Source of the DNA: CAKSHC01 sp045631845
GTDB lineage: Bacteria; Bacillota; Clostridia; Oscillospirales; UMGS1783
NCBI GenBank assembly: GCA_045631845.1
Contig: JAZQVM010000069.1
Span: 1 to 18,539 of the forward strand
Length of the DNA: 18,539 nt
Reading direction: 5' to 3'
Part shown: piece after piece, positions 6,003 through 14,611 of the stretch
Layout of the letters: each line of letters begins with the position of its first letter
How positions within the stretch are numbered: position 1 is the first letter of the stretch
Made by a program: the position numbers and the translations under genes
Notes under the pieces: generated by a model
Seen by the model: only the letters and a program-made list of their open reading frames with translations
What the model was told of the DNA's origin: nothing
Databases searched by the model: none

Positions 6003-9000
6003 TTTGACTCCTCCTCGTTTTTGATATAGTTTTTCATTATGTTTACCACAGCGCTTCGATCCCACAGTCCCGTCTTAACAAGCAGCGAAATGATGCGCTC
6101 CATCTCTGATTTATCACCCATTTGATAGGCGTCCATATATTTCGATTTATAAGTGCTCATGAGAGAGTTTTTGACCTGACTCTTGGCTTGGCTGACGCTG
6201 AAGCCTTGAGCCTTTTTATCGGCAACAATGGAATCCACAATGACATCAACCTCTCTACCCTGCTCCACGGCGAGCTTAAGATCGGCCGTTGTGTATTTGC
6301 TCGGATTTGACGACTCTCCATCATACCCACCGTCGTAGGGATCCTTTTCCGGCTCATTCCTCTTGACGATGGCCTCAACCTCAGCCATCACCGCCTGCTG
6401 AACCAACTCGACGGGAATGTTCGTCTCTCGAGCCATACGCTCGACAATCCGAGCCGAACCTTTTAGATCTCCATTATAGCGAAGCGTGGCAGCCTTCATG
6501 ATGTCTTCCGATTTTCTATTCCGAAGTGCCGCCTTGACTCCGCTGTTGGCTGCCGATTCCGAAGCATAATGTGATCGATACACCCGTATATCATCCTCAT
6601 TGCCAGACTTGTACGCACGGTACAGCATATCACCCTTATTAGCTTCCTCAGTAAAGGGGAGTCCTTCGACTGCCGCACTCCATAAACCCGTTCCCGTCAT
6701 CTTGCGCTTGCCGGCAATTTCATCGGATACAGTCTCTACCGTGTTGATGATCGCCATCACTTCCCTCTTGACATTCTTGAGCGGAACCCCAAACAGTCCC
6801 GCCACCGAGAATATGCCGTCGAATATCTCCTCAAGCGTGACACTATCCTTCGTCATGGCCTTGATTGAGTCAATCAAATTTCCGACCGTGCTCATATCCA
6901 TACGCTCTACATCGTAGCCCTCAAACAGGGAAATAATGTCACGCACATAGGGCAGGTTGGTGAAGATCAGCGCATCCGCCGCAAAGTTCCCAACAAAATG
7001 CTCGACGTACTTCTCGATCATCGTTTCATCCTCGTCATCATCACGCATGGCCGTGATGATAGATTTAAGGATGGCGTTGAGAACCGTCGCACCCAATATA
7101 GACCCCATCGTACGCCCAAGCTGTTTTCGAGCACCGGGCTTATTGCGGATGACATTCAATGCCGCCATGTATGCCATATTGATAGTAGTCGTAGGTTCTG
7201 CCAAAAACGCCGTAGCCTGCTTAGTAGCCGCTCCACCCTTGCGCATGATACCACTGCGGGACAACGGCGAATCGTACACCTGCGTACGCTCAATGCAATC
7301 ATCGAAGATCTCTGCCGCCTTGACCTTAACCTCATGAGCCGACAGATCAGGATTCAATGCACGTGCCTTGTTCTGGGCAGACCGCCACAACTTAACCCAC
7401 GTAACCTGATCCATAAACTGAGGAAGAAACCCGATGATATCATCAATCTTAGCCCCCAACTGCTTGCGGTAGTTCTTATCCTTCAGAATGTCCTTGATCT
7501 TTGCATCGCCAAAGCCTCGCTTCTGTAAATGCTCGACCGCCGACCGCCCGACGCCGGTATCCATATTACCCATTTCCTTGATATAAGCAACGGGGCAATA
7601 CTGCTTAAGTTCCTCCCATGCGTCAAATACACCCTTGACCTTCATGTCCTTGTCGAGTCTTCCGAAATACTTCGCCTCAATGACCGCCATGGCTCGCATG
7701 ATCGAGGACGGCTGCTGAATCGCAACGGAAAGCGAAAGCGCCGTAGCCGCCTTCTTTGCCAAAGAGATACCCTTTGTCAGCCAAGCATCATCCGTGGCAC
7801 GAATGCCACCGTTCAGATCTCTGAGTAATTGAGTAATGTACTGTCCCGCACCCTTACCGTATACTTCATCCAACGCCTGCCGCACACCGCCTACGTGGAT
7901 CGGGTTATCGACCGTTCGGACATTTACCACTCGGGTGAAATCATCTACCGGCAAGGCTAATCCATGATATAAGGACATATCATGAACATGATTTGACCAT
8001 ACCGCCGAAAATCCTTGCAGGACGATCGGGCTGGTAGCATGCTTATTTGTAGACTTAGCAAAAGACGGAGATTTAATCTTGGGATCGAATCCGGCTTCAG
8101 GATTAAAAGCATTCCACCACGCCGCCGTCTTGAGGGGCCAGTAATGCTTTTCGGTGAACAACTCCAGATCATACATCGCAAGGGAGATCTCGTTACCCTT
8201 CTGCCCCATGACGTCAGATAAATAATCCTGCATCTCCTCGATATACGCCCGCTGCTCCTTAGTGAGCGATGAGATAATCGCCGTAAAGACCTCTTGATTG
8301 AGCGGATGGTTTCTCTTATCATCCACCTTGTACCGCTCGATCTTCCCGGCTTTGTTGCGCTCAGCCACAACCTCCTCATCCAGCACAATACCGTGCGCAA
8401 AGAGGTGCTTGCGAGACTGTTCCCTACGGCCATGAGCATACAAACTCATGATATTAGCCAAAGTCAGATGCATGTCCTCACCGGCGGCATCCTTAAAGGT
8501 CTTAGTCTTGCTGATCGACCAGCTTTCGGCGCCGTACTTCTTCTCCACCGTTTGCCGGAACTTGTCGGCTTCCATCAGATCACGAGCATAAGCATTCTGG
8601 CCTTGCCGGATATTATTGTAAAGTCCCATCAAGGTATCACTGCCGATCCGCTCAAAGAAATACAACGGCTTCATGTTATCAAAGGAGAATTGAGTGGTTT
8701 TATCACTGCGCTTGGTCTTGCGCTTTTCCACCTCATCCACAATCGCCTTGGTTCTGTCCATTGCACCTTTCTTGGCTTTATCGGACATAATTTTATCAGC
8801 TGAAGTGATACGCTTCTTCATGGTACGGAACAACTGATAGATAATATCCAGTTGATCTTGAGTCATGTTGTATATCGAAGTGTTCCCTAATCGTTCCTTG
8901 GCATCCTTGAGCATATCCTGAATGATGGAATCTTGCCATACTTCCACCATCGGACTATTTGACTGCTGGAATTTATCGAGTGCATCAGCCAGATCGTTTA

Positions 9001-12000
9001 AGTAGTGCCGCACCTGCTTGTTAGCGCCGGTGCTAAAATCCAGATTAAAGGAAGAAAGAACATCGACAAACTGCTTGCGAAGCTCGGCGGGAATACGATG
9101 ATCTTTCGTTTCGTGGAGAATGTAGGAAGTAATATCCTTCATGGCTCGTACAACCTTTTCCCGATTGGCACGACGCTTGACCTCTTTGCGGTAATCTGCC
9201 ATCTTCTTGTTGTCTTTTTGCCGTTGCCGCTTCTCGGCATTTTTGACAATATTGCGGAAAGGACGAAGCTCGGCCAACTGAAGCAGACGTTTATCGGTGC
9301 GATCGAGTTCTTGGATAAGCTTCTCGATCTCGGTGCGGATCTCCGCAAGACGAGCCTTGGTCTGCTCACTCCGTTCGCCTTTCTGGAACATCAGATCCCG
9401 CCATTCCTCATTGAATGCATCCAGTTTGGCTTGTTTGCGATCGAGGGTTGAGGCTTTCTGCAAATATTCTTGGAAATACTTGTTATGCTCAACTTCGGTG
9501 CTCATGGTTCGAAGCATTTCGACAATCGTTTGCCGCTCGGTGACGTTTCGTAAAGAACTTTTTTCGGTTCCCTCTTGACTTTTTTGCTCGTGATTGGATA
9601 TAATGGTATTGGAAGTTTGACCAGCCCCCGTCTTGGACGTATGGGCCGAGGCAGTGTTCTGCACCGGCAGGGTTTTGGCGGACTTCCTTTTTTGATATGA
9701 TGCACTATCCAAATACATCGTCTGCACCTTTAGACTATTCTTTTTTGAGGAAACAAGATTAAAATTCTCTAAAACTCCATCTGCAAAGGCTTTCTTAAAA
9801 AGAATACCATTCGTTCTTTGCCCATAGCCATCCGTATAATAGTCAAAATGCGCTGAATCAGATTCGACCACCACATCAGCAACTCGATCCAAGAAATCCA
9901 CAACATCTTCTCTTGTCATAGTCTTCTTGTTATCCGTCAAGTGAATGATGTTATCGCTTTCAATAGCTATGGAGTAATCTCTTCCAACCTTAAACACATG
10001 CCCACTCAGATCACGAGGAATGTTCGGTATGGATTTCTCAATTTCTCGTATAGTCGAATACGGGAGAATACCAAAGTACGCTGTGAATTTTCCTTTGGGA
10101 TTATCGAACGCTTTATTTACCACGTTCACAAGACTGTCATAGGAATCGACAATAACGTCTCCCTTTTTCGTGATCAGAGATCTCAGCTCGGCACCATAGG
10201 GCTTCAACACATCATGGGCACTGCCGTCCTTTGAATTACGGAAAGAATATTTTACCGCCTCCGAGAGTTCGGGGGTGTTTTCTTTTGGCGAGGTGCGGCG
10301 GGCGGCCTGCGCCGAGCGGTCGGCAGCATCGGCCACCGCTTCGGAAAACAGGCTGGTCAATTGCTCATGGTATTCAGTCCATTCAGCAAAGAGTTTGCCC
10401 TCTTCCGATTCGGGCTTGGAGTGGAAGCCTTCCTTCTTGAAGATGTTCAGCATCTTCTTGACCGTGTCCCTGAGCTTATCCACCAAAGACTTGGCGAGAT
10501 CGGCATCCACCTTGCGGAGTTCGGCCACATCGCTGACCACCTTATCGGCATTCTGCGCCAGCATAGACTCCAATGAGTCGGCTACAACCTCCTCATAGGC
10601 ATCGTCAAAGGAAAGCGATTCGCCCTGTCGGGCATACTTGGCCTGCTTATTGCGGATCAGGAGCGTTACCGAATGTCCCTTTTCTCCGAATTTTTCCACC
10701 ACGAAATCGGCGAGCTTGCGGAATTTCTCGGGCGACATCTCTCGAACATAATGCACCAGCTCATGAGACACGGCATTGAGCATCAGGCCGTTGAGATAAT
10801 CGCCGGCATTCACATCAACCAAAATCGTATTCCCGACACGAGTGTAGGCGGCATTGCCCTTATAGACCCGTCCCCGACGATCGGTGAACTGCCGCACACC
10901 ATCCACCACCGAGGAAGCGTAGATCTCGATATTGACGTTAAACAGCTTGGCCATCGATTCGAGTACGTTGACCTGTGCCTGCGTGGTGGAGCGCAACAAA
11001 CTTTTTGGATCAACAGCAACGGAGAGCCGATTTGGCTCTCCGTCAGCTTTTTTCGATTCGGTTGTCTTTACTGTTTGTCCGCCTTGAGCGTTCGGATCGG
11101 CACTCCCTTGTGTACGTCGTTGGCTACGCACATCAGATCGATCTCGTCGTAGTGAATATTTTTCCCGTCCGGAGCGTTCTTGATCACCCAATCCGTGAAC
11201 GCTTCCATCTGCTGATCCGTTTCGCATAGAGATATGATTGTCATTCTTGCCATCTCTGACAGTTCCATGTTTCGAATCAGATACCCCAAGACTCTCAAAA
11301 ACTGTTCCTCCGTCTTGTTCCGAGGTTGATAACTCATAAGCATAGCGCTCCTTTTCTTTTCTCTTTCTGTATTCCGCTTCACTTAACCGTTCCATCACCA
11401 TATAATGCGACGGTACATCATCAAACTTTTGAATCATATACCAACGGTCATTACATGAAAGATACGCCGTATCGCCCGATTGCACCCGATCTTCATACGC
11501 CCATCGAGTGGCTAGTTGGTTGGCTTCACTGAACGATTTATCGTACGGCGGGAACTGTTTCCATTGGAAAGAAAACTCCCTCTTGGCATAGCCTTTGTTT
11601 CGAGCCATATTTTTGACATCGTCTGATGATACTGTACCATCCTTAGATGTGTTTGTCAAGGTGCGAGTACCCTCTCCGTTTTTGAGGGCAGAAACGGGGG
11701 GTTTCGTGCCGTCATAGAACGAGCCGACAAAGTTCCCGCCCTCTTGGGTTAAATTGGCGTCCGTGGCCGTTTTTTGACTTGCAAGCCCTATTTGCTTGTT
11801 TAGGTTGTTCTTGCCGAGCAGTTGCCCCGCCTCATAGGCGGCCCTGAACTGTTTATCGGTGAGATAGGCTGCATCTCCCTCTTTACGGGCCATGTCATAA
11901 TTCGCTCCGATCGAGCCGGCCTCGATGGCCGCCCGCATTCCCAGCACGGCATCTACGGCATTTCCCTTTTCGGTAACCGAGTCGAGCAGTTTCTGCGCAT

Positions 12001-14599
12001 AGTCGGCACGAATGCCGGTCTTAGCCAAGGCTTCGGCCATGACAGCCATATTGTCATTCGCATAGGACACCTCATCGGAGCGAATGGTGCTTCCGTCATC
12101 CAACTTAAACACGAGGGTGGGATCCCCGTTTTCATAGGTACGGTGTATGCCGGTGATGCGGATTTCCTCGCCGGTCTTAGCGTTCGTGGTAACCCCATTC
12201 CCTACGGTGTACGTCCTCTTGACCGAGTCCCGTTCAATCTTCGCCGCCATAGTCCTCTCTGCGATCTCCATATCCATTACCGCTTCGCTGGAAGATTTTG
12301 CTTTATTGCGGAGGCTCATCCTTTTAAGCGGATTCTTGGATCCGCTGGATTCGATCAATGCTTTTGCCGAAACCTTGCGTGCTGCCAGATTTGCCTTGTC
12401 CACGAGATTGGCCAAATTCTGTTCATTCTTGCTCTCGCTAACCTTGGCAATAGCAGCATCAAGATTAACCTTTGTCCTACCCGTAGCATTTACCGATAAT
12501 TCTTGCGCCGTATCCATAAGTGAATGGAATACATCCGCATCCTTCATGGCATCAGCCGCATAACCTTTAGTCCACGCCTTGTAATTAGCAAGACCGACAC
12601 CGCTTGACCATGCACCACCCATAGCACCAGACATAACCCCTTGAAGAGCAGCTTCGCCCGCCTCTGCACCAACACTCTTTATTGCCGCCCAGAGAGCCTG
12701 ACCATCAGACAAGCCTTTAGCCTTGTTCACTTTCACTTCCTTGGCTATATCAGAGCGATTGCCACGAATCAAATAATCGTTAAGGGCGTTCGCAATCGTG
12801 CTGATGCCCTCTTCAAATCCTTCGAGTCCCGCCTGCTTCAACCAAAGGCCGATCATTTTACGAACATTGTGCGCATTCCCGCCGGTGAAGTTATCCAGTA
12901 ACTGCTCCATGGGTAACTGTTCGGTCATGTACTCAGTAAACCCTGCCAGCGCACCGCCAACAGATATTTCTACCGGGGATGCTCCTTCCTGGTATAGTCG
13001 ATGCATCTCATTGTTGGCAGCTCCAAAGCCCATCAGAATAGTGCCGAGCTTCCCGCTTCCATCTCCGAAGGCCAAACTTGTCAACATGGCCAATGCCGAT
13101 TCATTGGAAGATTGCCACGCAGAATAGACATCATCCCATCCAAATCCTTCTTTTCCGCCAGACAGATCTTCCATGACCGTCTCGTTGAACACCCTGCCTG
13201 CGTTTGCCATGTCTGTACGCTGAGGACGACCACCCAACAGCGTGACGATACCATTGGTAAATCCTTCGGCAGCTCCGCCAATAAAGGAAAGCGGAGCGGC
13301 AACCATGGCCATACCAACCTTTGCAAGCGGCCCTGCTTTCTCTACATCTTCGATAAATTTCACATTTTCTCGATCGGCAAGTTCCCTTCCGAGATCGCCA
13401 AGGTATTTATTGGCCGCCTTTTGTCCTTGAGTTTCCTTGATGTAGCGATACATCTTGACGTCATTTTCATTAATCTGCGCCCACTTTTTCGTGTCGCCAC
13501 GTTGCAAAACGGCAGCGGCTTCCGCATATTTGGTGTCGCCAATGGAATAATCCAAAACTTTCTGCCGATCTTCGGGTGACATGGAGATATAGAACTCAAA
13601 CTCATCGTCAACCTTAGGAACATTCTCACGGGTAGACGGGTTCTCCTGAAAACTTACCATCTCCTGCACCGTCGGATTGTTTGTATTGATGATCTGGGAT
13701 TTCTCCGCAAAATCCACATTTCGGGTCAGATCAATATACTTGTTCATTTGCGAGCCGGAGCTGGCGTCATATTTTCGAATATCCTCATCTACTGCATCTC
13801 TTTCTTCTTTTAGGGGATTTAAGAGTTTGGTAAACTCATTTTGCCTCGCCATGTACTCTCCGTTCGACACACCGGCCCTCGGATCATTTGCATCACTTTC
13901 CCAATATTCATCATAAAGTTTATTGATCTTCGCATCCAACTCATCCCTGTGCTGGATGCGGCGGTTCTGCTGATGCTCTTGCGTCATGCGGGATACGCCA
14001 TCTGACCGCCCTGTGCCGGCATAGTAGTCAGCAAACAAATCCAGCGCATATTGCGCCTCGTCGATCATGGCCGCATCGTCTTGACTATATGCCAAGGTCT
14101 GATTGCGATTGAGGTTGTTCCACGTCTTCTGCGCCGTGGCTTCATCCTGACCGATCCACGGAGATACAAGTTTGTAGTCCTTCTCATTGGTAAAAGGAGA
14201 AAAGGCGGCGTGCTCCTGCTGGGCTCGGGTATAAATCTGTCGATTGCCGGCAGCCGCTGCATTGATGGCATCCATGGCTTTGGTGTATGTATCCTCGTCG
14301 AAATAATCTTTATACCCCCTCAACTGCTCGGCCAGCGCATCTGCCTCGGCAATGTTGGCCTTCCATTGAGGCTCGACCGTTTTAAGCCAATCTCCCGAGT
14401 CGGCTCTCCATGTGACGGGGAGAGCCTGACCGTTGACGTCAAAGTAGCGGGAGTTATACTGAGCACCGAGATTCATGACCTTATCCTGAAAATCGTTGAT
14501 GCTTTTTATCAGCGTCCCAGCTCTTGCCTTGGCAATTAACGAGCCCGCTCTACTACTACTCGATTTCTGCGATCTTGCCATATCAATTAGTCGTCCCAT
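5999..14599 (-). CDS. Giant polyvalent phage protein (2866 aa) with metallopeptidase and nuclease-like modules
   Basis: A single open frame of 2866 codons from ATG 14599 (AAGGAGA 8 nt upstream, overlapping the previous stop). I recognise these parts. Residues about 1-420 are charged helical N-terminal sequence. About 430-660 are Gly/Ala-rich hydrophobic stretches that could act on membranes. About 1000-1085 is a small compact domain (FQWKQFPPY to MVMERLSEAEYRKRK). About 1086-1178 is a low-complexity S/D/G/R stretch that overlaps another ORF. A zincin-like metallopeptidase has HELVH at 1279-1283 and a glutamate at 1336/1337 (YEEVVADSLE). About 1458-1640 resembles the phage Barnase-EndoU-ColicinE5/D-RelE-like nuclease family. 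About 1712-1815 is a coiled coil. The long C-terminal region resembles large polyvalent protein-associated domain LPD38. Such proteins are thought to be packaged and injected with DNA. I infer an internal virion protein; the exact domain borders are estimates. Confidence 0.85.
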   Translation of the reverse strand: MGRLIDMARSQKSSSSRAGSLIAKARAGTLIKSINDFQDKVMNLGAQYNSRYFDVNGQALPVTWRADSGDWLKTVEPQWKANIAEADALAEQLRGYKDYFDEDTYTKAMDAINAAAAGNRQIYTRAQQEHAAFSPFTNEKDYKLVSPWIGQDEATAQKTWNNLNRNQTLAYSQDDAAMIDEAQYALDLFADYYAGTGRSDGVSRMTQEHQQNRRIQHRDELDAKINKLYDEYWESDANDPRAGVSNGEYMARQNEFTKLLNPLKEERDAVDEDIRKYDASSGSQMNKYIDLTRNVDFAEKSQIINTNNPTVQEMVSFQENPSTRENVPKVDDEFEFYISMSPEDRQKVLDYSIGDTKYAEAAAVLQRGDTKKWAQINENDVKMYRYIKETQGQKAANKYLGDLGRELADRENVKFIEDVEKAGPLAKVGMAMVAAPLSFIGGAAEGFTNGIVTLLGGRPQRTDMANAGRVFNETVMEDLSGGKEGFGWDDVYSAWQSSNESALAMLTSLAFGDGSGKLGTILMGFGAANNEMHRLYQEGASPVEISVGGALAGFTEYMTEQLPMEQLLDNFTGGNAHNVRKMIGLWLKQAGLEGFEEGISTIANALNDYLIRGNRSDIAKEVKVNKAKGLSDGQALWAAIKSVGAEAGEAALQGVMSGAMGGAWSSGVGLANYKAWTKGYAADAMKDADVFHSLMDTAQELSVNATGRTKVNLDAAIAKVSESKNEQNLANLVDKANLAARKVSAKALIESSGSKNPLKRMSLRNKAKSSSEAVMDMEIAERTMAAKIERDSVKRTYTVGNGVTTNAKTGEEIRITGIHRTYENGDPTLVFKLDDGSTIRSDEVSYANDNMAVMAEALAKTGIRADYAQKLLDSVTEKGNAVDAVLGMRAAIEAGSIGANYDMARKEGDAAYLTDKQFRAAYEAGQLLGKNNLNKQIGLASQKTATDANLTQEGGNFVGSFYDGTKPPVSALKNGEGTRTLTNTSKDGTVSSDDVKNMARNKGYAKREFSFQWKQFPPYDKSFSEANQLATRWAYEDRVQSGDTAYLSCNDRWYMIQKFDDVPSHYMVMERLSEAEYRKRKEKERYAYELSTSEQDGGTVFESLGVSDSKHGTVRDGKNDNHISMRNGSADGSVHGLGDQERSGREKYSLRRDRSDVRSQRRTQGSADPNAQGGQTVKTTESKKADGEPNRLSVAVDPKSLLRSTTQAQVNVLESMAKLFNVNIEIYASSVVDGVRQFTDRRGRVYKGNAAYTRVGNTILVDVNAGDYLNGLMLNAVSHELVHYVREMSPEKFRKLADFVVEKFGEKGHSVTLLIRNKQAKYARQGESLSFDDAYEEVVADSLESMLAQNADKVVSDVAELRKVDADLAKSLVDKLRDTVKKMLNIFKKEGFHSKPESEEGKLFAEWTEYHEQLTSLFSEAVADAADRSAQAARRTSPKENTPELSEAVKYSFRNSKDGSAHDVLKPYGAELRSLITKKGDVIVDSYDSLVNVVNKAFDNPKGKFTAYFGILPYSTIREIEKSIPNIPRDLSGHVFKVGRDYSIAIESDNIIHLTDNKKTMTREDVVDFLDRVADVVVESDSAHFDYYTDGYGQRTNGILFKKAFADGVLENFNLVSSKKNSLKVQTMYLDSASYQKRKSAKTLPVQNTASAHTSKTGAGQTSNTIISNHEQKSQEGTEKSSLRNVTERQTIVEMLRTMSTEVEHNKYFQEYLQKASTLDRKQAKLDAFNEEWRDLMFQKGERSEQTKARLAEIRTEIEKLIQELDRTDKRLLQLAELRPFRNIVKNAEKRQRQKDNKKMADYRKEVKRRANREKVVRAMKDITSYILHETKDHRIPAELRKQFVDVLSSFNLDFSTGANKQVRHYLNDLADALDKFQQSNSPMVEVWQDSIIQDMLKDAKERLGNTSIYNMTQDQLDIIYQLFRTMKKRITSADKIMSDKAKKGAMDRTKAIVDEVEKRKTKRSDKTTQFSFDNMKPLYFFERIGSDTLMGLYNNIRQGQNAYARDLMEADKFRQTVEKKYGAESWSISKTKTFKDAAGEDMHLTLANIMSLYAHGRREQSRKHLFAHGIVLDEEVVAERNKAGKIERYKVDDKRNHPLNQEVFTAIISSLTKEQRAYIEEMQDYLSDVMGQKGNEISLAMYDLELFTEKHYWPLKTAAWWNAFNPEAGFDPKIKSPSFAKSTNKHATSPIVLQGFSAVWSNHVHDMSLYHGLALPVDDFTRVVNVRTVDNPIHVGGVRQALDEVYGKGAGQYITQLLRDLNGGIRATDDAWLTKGISLAKKAATALSLSVAIQQPSSIMRAMAVIEAKYFGRLDKDMKVKGVFDAWEELKQYCPVAYIKEMGNMDTGVGRSAVEHLQKRGFGDAKIKDILKDKNYRKQLGAKIDDIIGFLPQFMDQVTWVKLWRSAQNKARALNPDLSAHEVKVKAAEIFDDCIERTQVYDSPLSRSGIMRKGGAATKQATAFLAEPTTTINMAYMAALNVIRNKPGARKQLGRTMGSILGATVLNAILKSIITAMRDDDEDETMIEKYVEHFVGNFAADALIFTNLPYVRDIISLFEGYDVERMDMSTVGNLIDSIKAMTKDSVTLEEIFDGIFSVAGLFGVPLKNVKREVMAIINTVETVSDEIAGKRKMTGTGLWSAAVEGLPFTEEANKGDMLYRAYKSGNEDDIRVYRSHYASESAANSGVKAALRNRKSEDIMKAATLRYNGDLKGSARIVERMARETNIPVELVQQAVMAEVEAIVKRNEPEKDPYDGGYDGESSNPSKYTTADLKLAVEQGREVDVIVDSIVADKKAQGFSVSQAKSQVKNSLMSTYKSKYMDAYQMGDKSEMERIISLLVKTGLWDRSAVVNIMKNYIKNEEESK
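11068..11343 (-). CDS. Overlapping small ORF nested in the giant gene (+1 frame, 91 aa)
   Basis: Inside the giant gene, in the +1 frame of the same strand, a 91-codon ORF runs from ATG 11343 to TAA at 11068. AAAAGGAG (11355-11348) lies 4 nt before this ATG and 10 nt before the second ATG at 11337, a good ribosome site. The protein begins MLMSYQPRNKTEEQFLRVLG, continues with helix-like ISLCETDQQMEAFTDWVIKN, and ends GVPIRTLKADKQ. It has balanced hydrophobic and acidic content, with W, C, I, L and M spread normally. By contrast the giant frame here is poor in hydrophobics and rich in S, D, G and R, as expected when one frame is constrained by the other. I do not recognise a family. The size and style resemble small phage regulators or anti-defence proteins, but no function can be assigned. 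Confidence 0.6.
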   Translation of the reverse strand: MLMSYQPRNKTEEQFLRVLGYLIRNMELSEMARMTIISLCETDQQMEAFTDWVIKNAPDGKNIHYDEIDLMCVANDVHKGVPIRTLKADKQ

Positions 14600-14611
14600 T
14601 AACTTGTCTCC

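Noticed and set aside
7957..8439. 160-codon minus-strand ORF in another frame of the giant gene
   Set aside because: Arg/Ser/Leu-rich composition typical of an out-of-frame translation, no AGGAG before its start, and the giant frame here is normal. Contrast the ORF at 11068-11343.
11822..12499. 225-codon plus-strand ORF opposite the giant gene
   Set aside because: Antisense shadow with Ile/His/Gly-rich composition and no ribosome site; the giant frame is fully coherent there.
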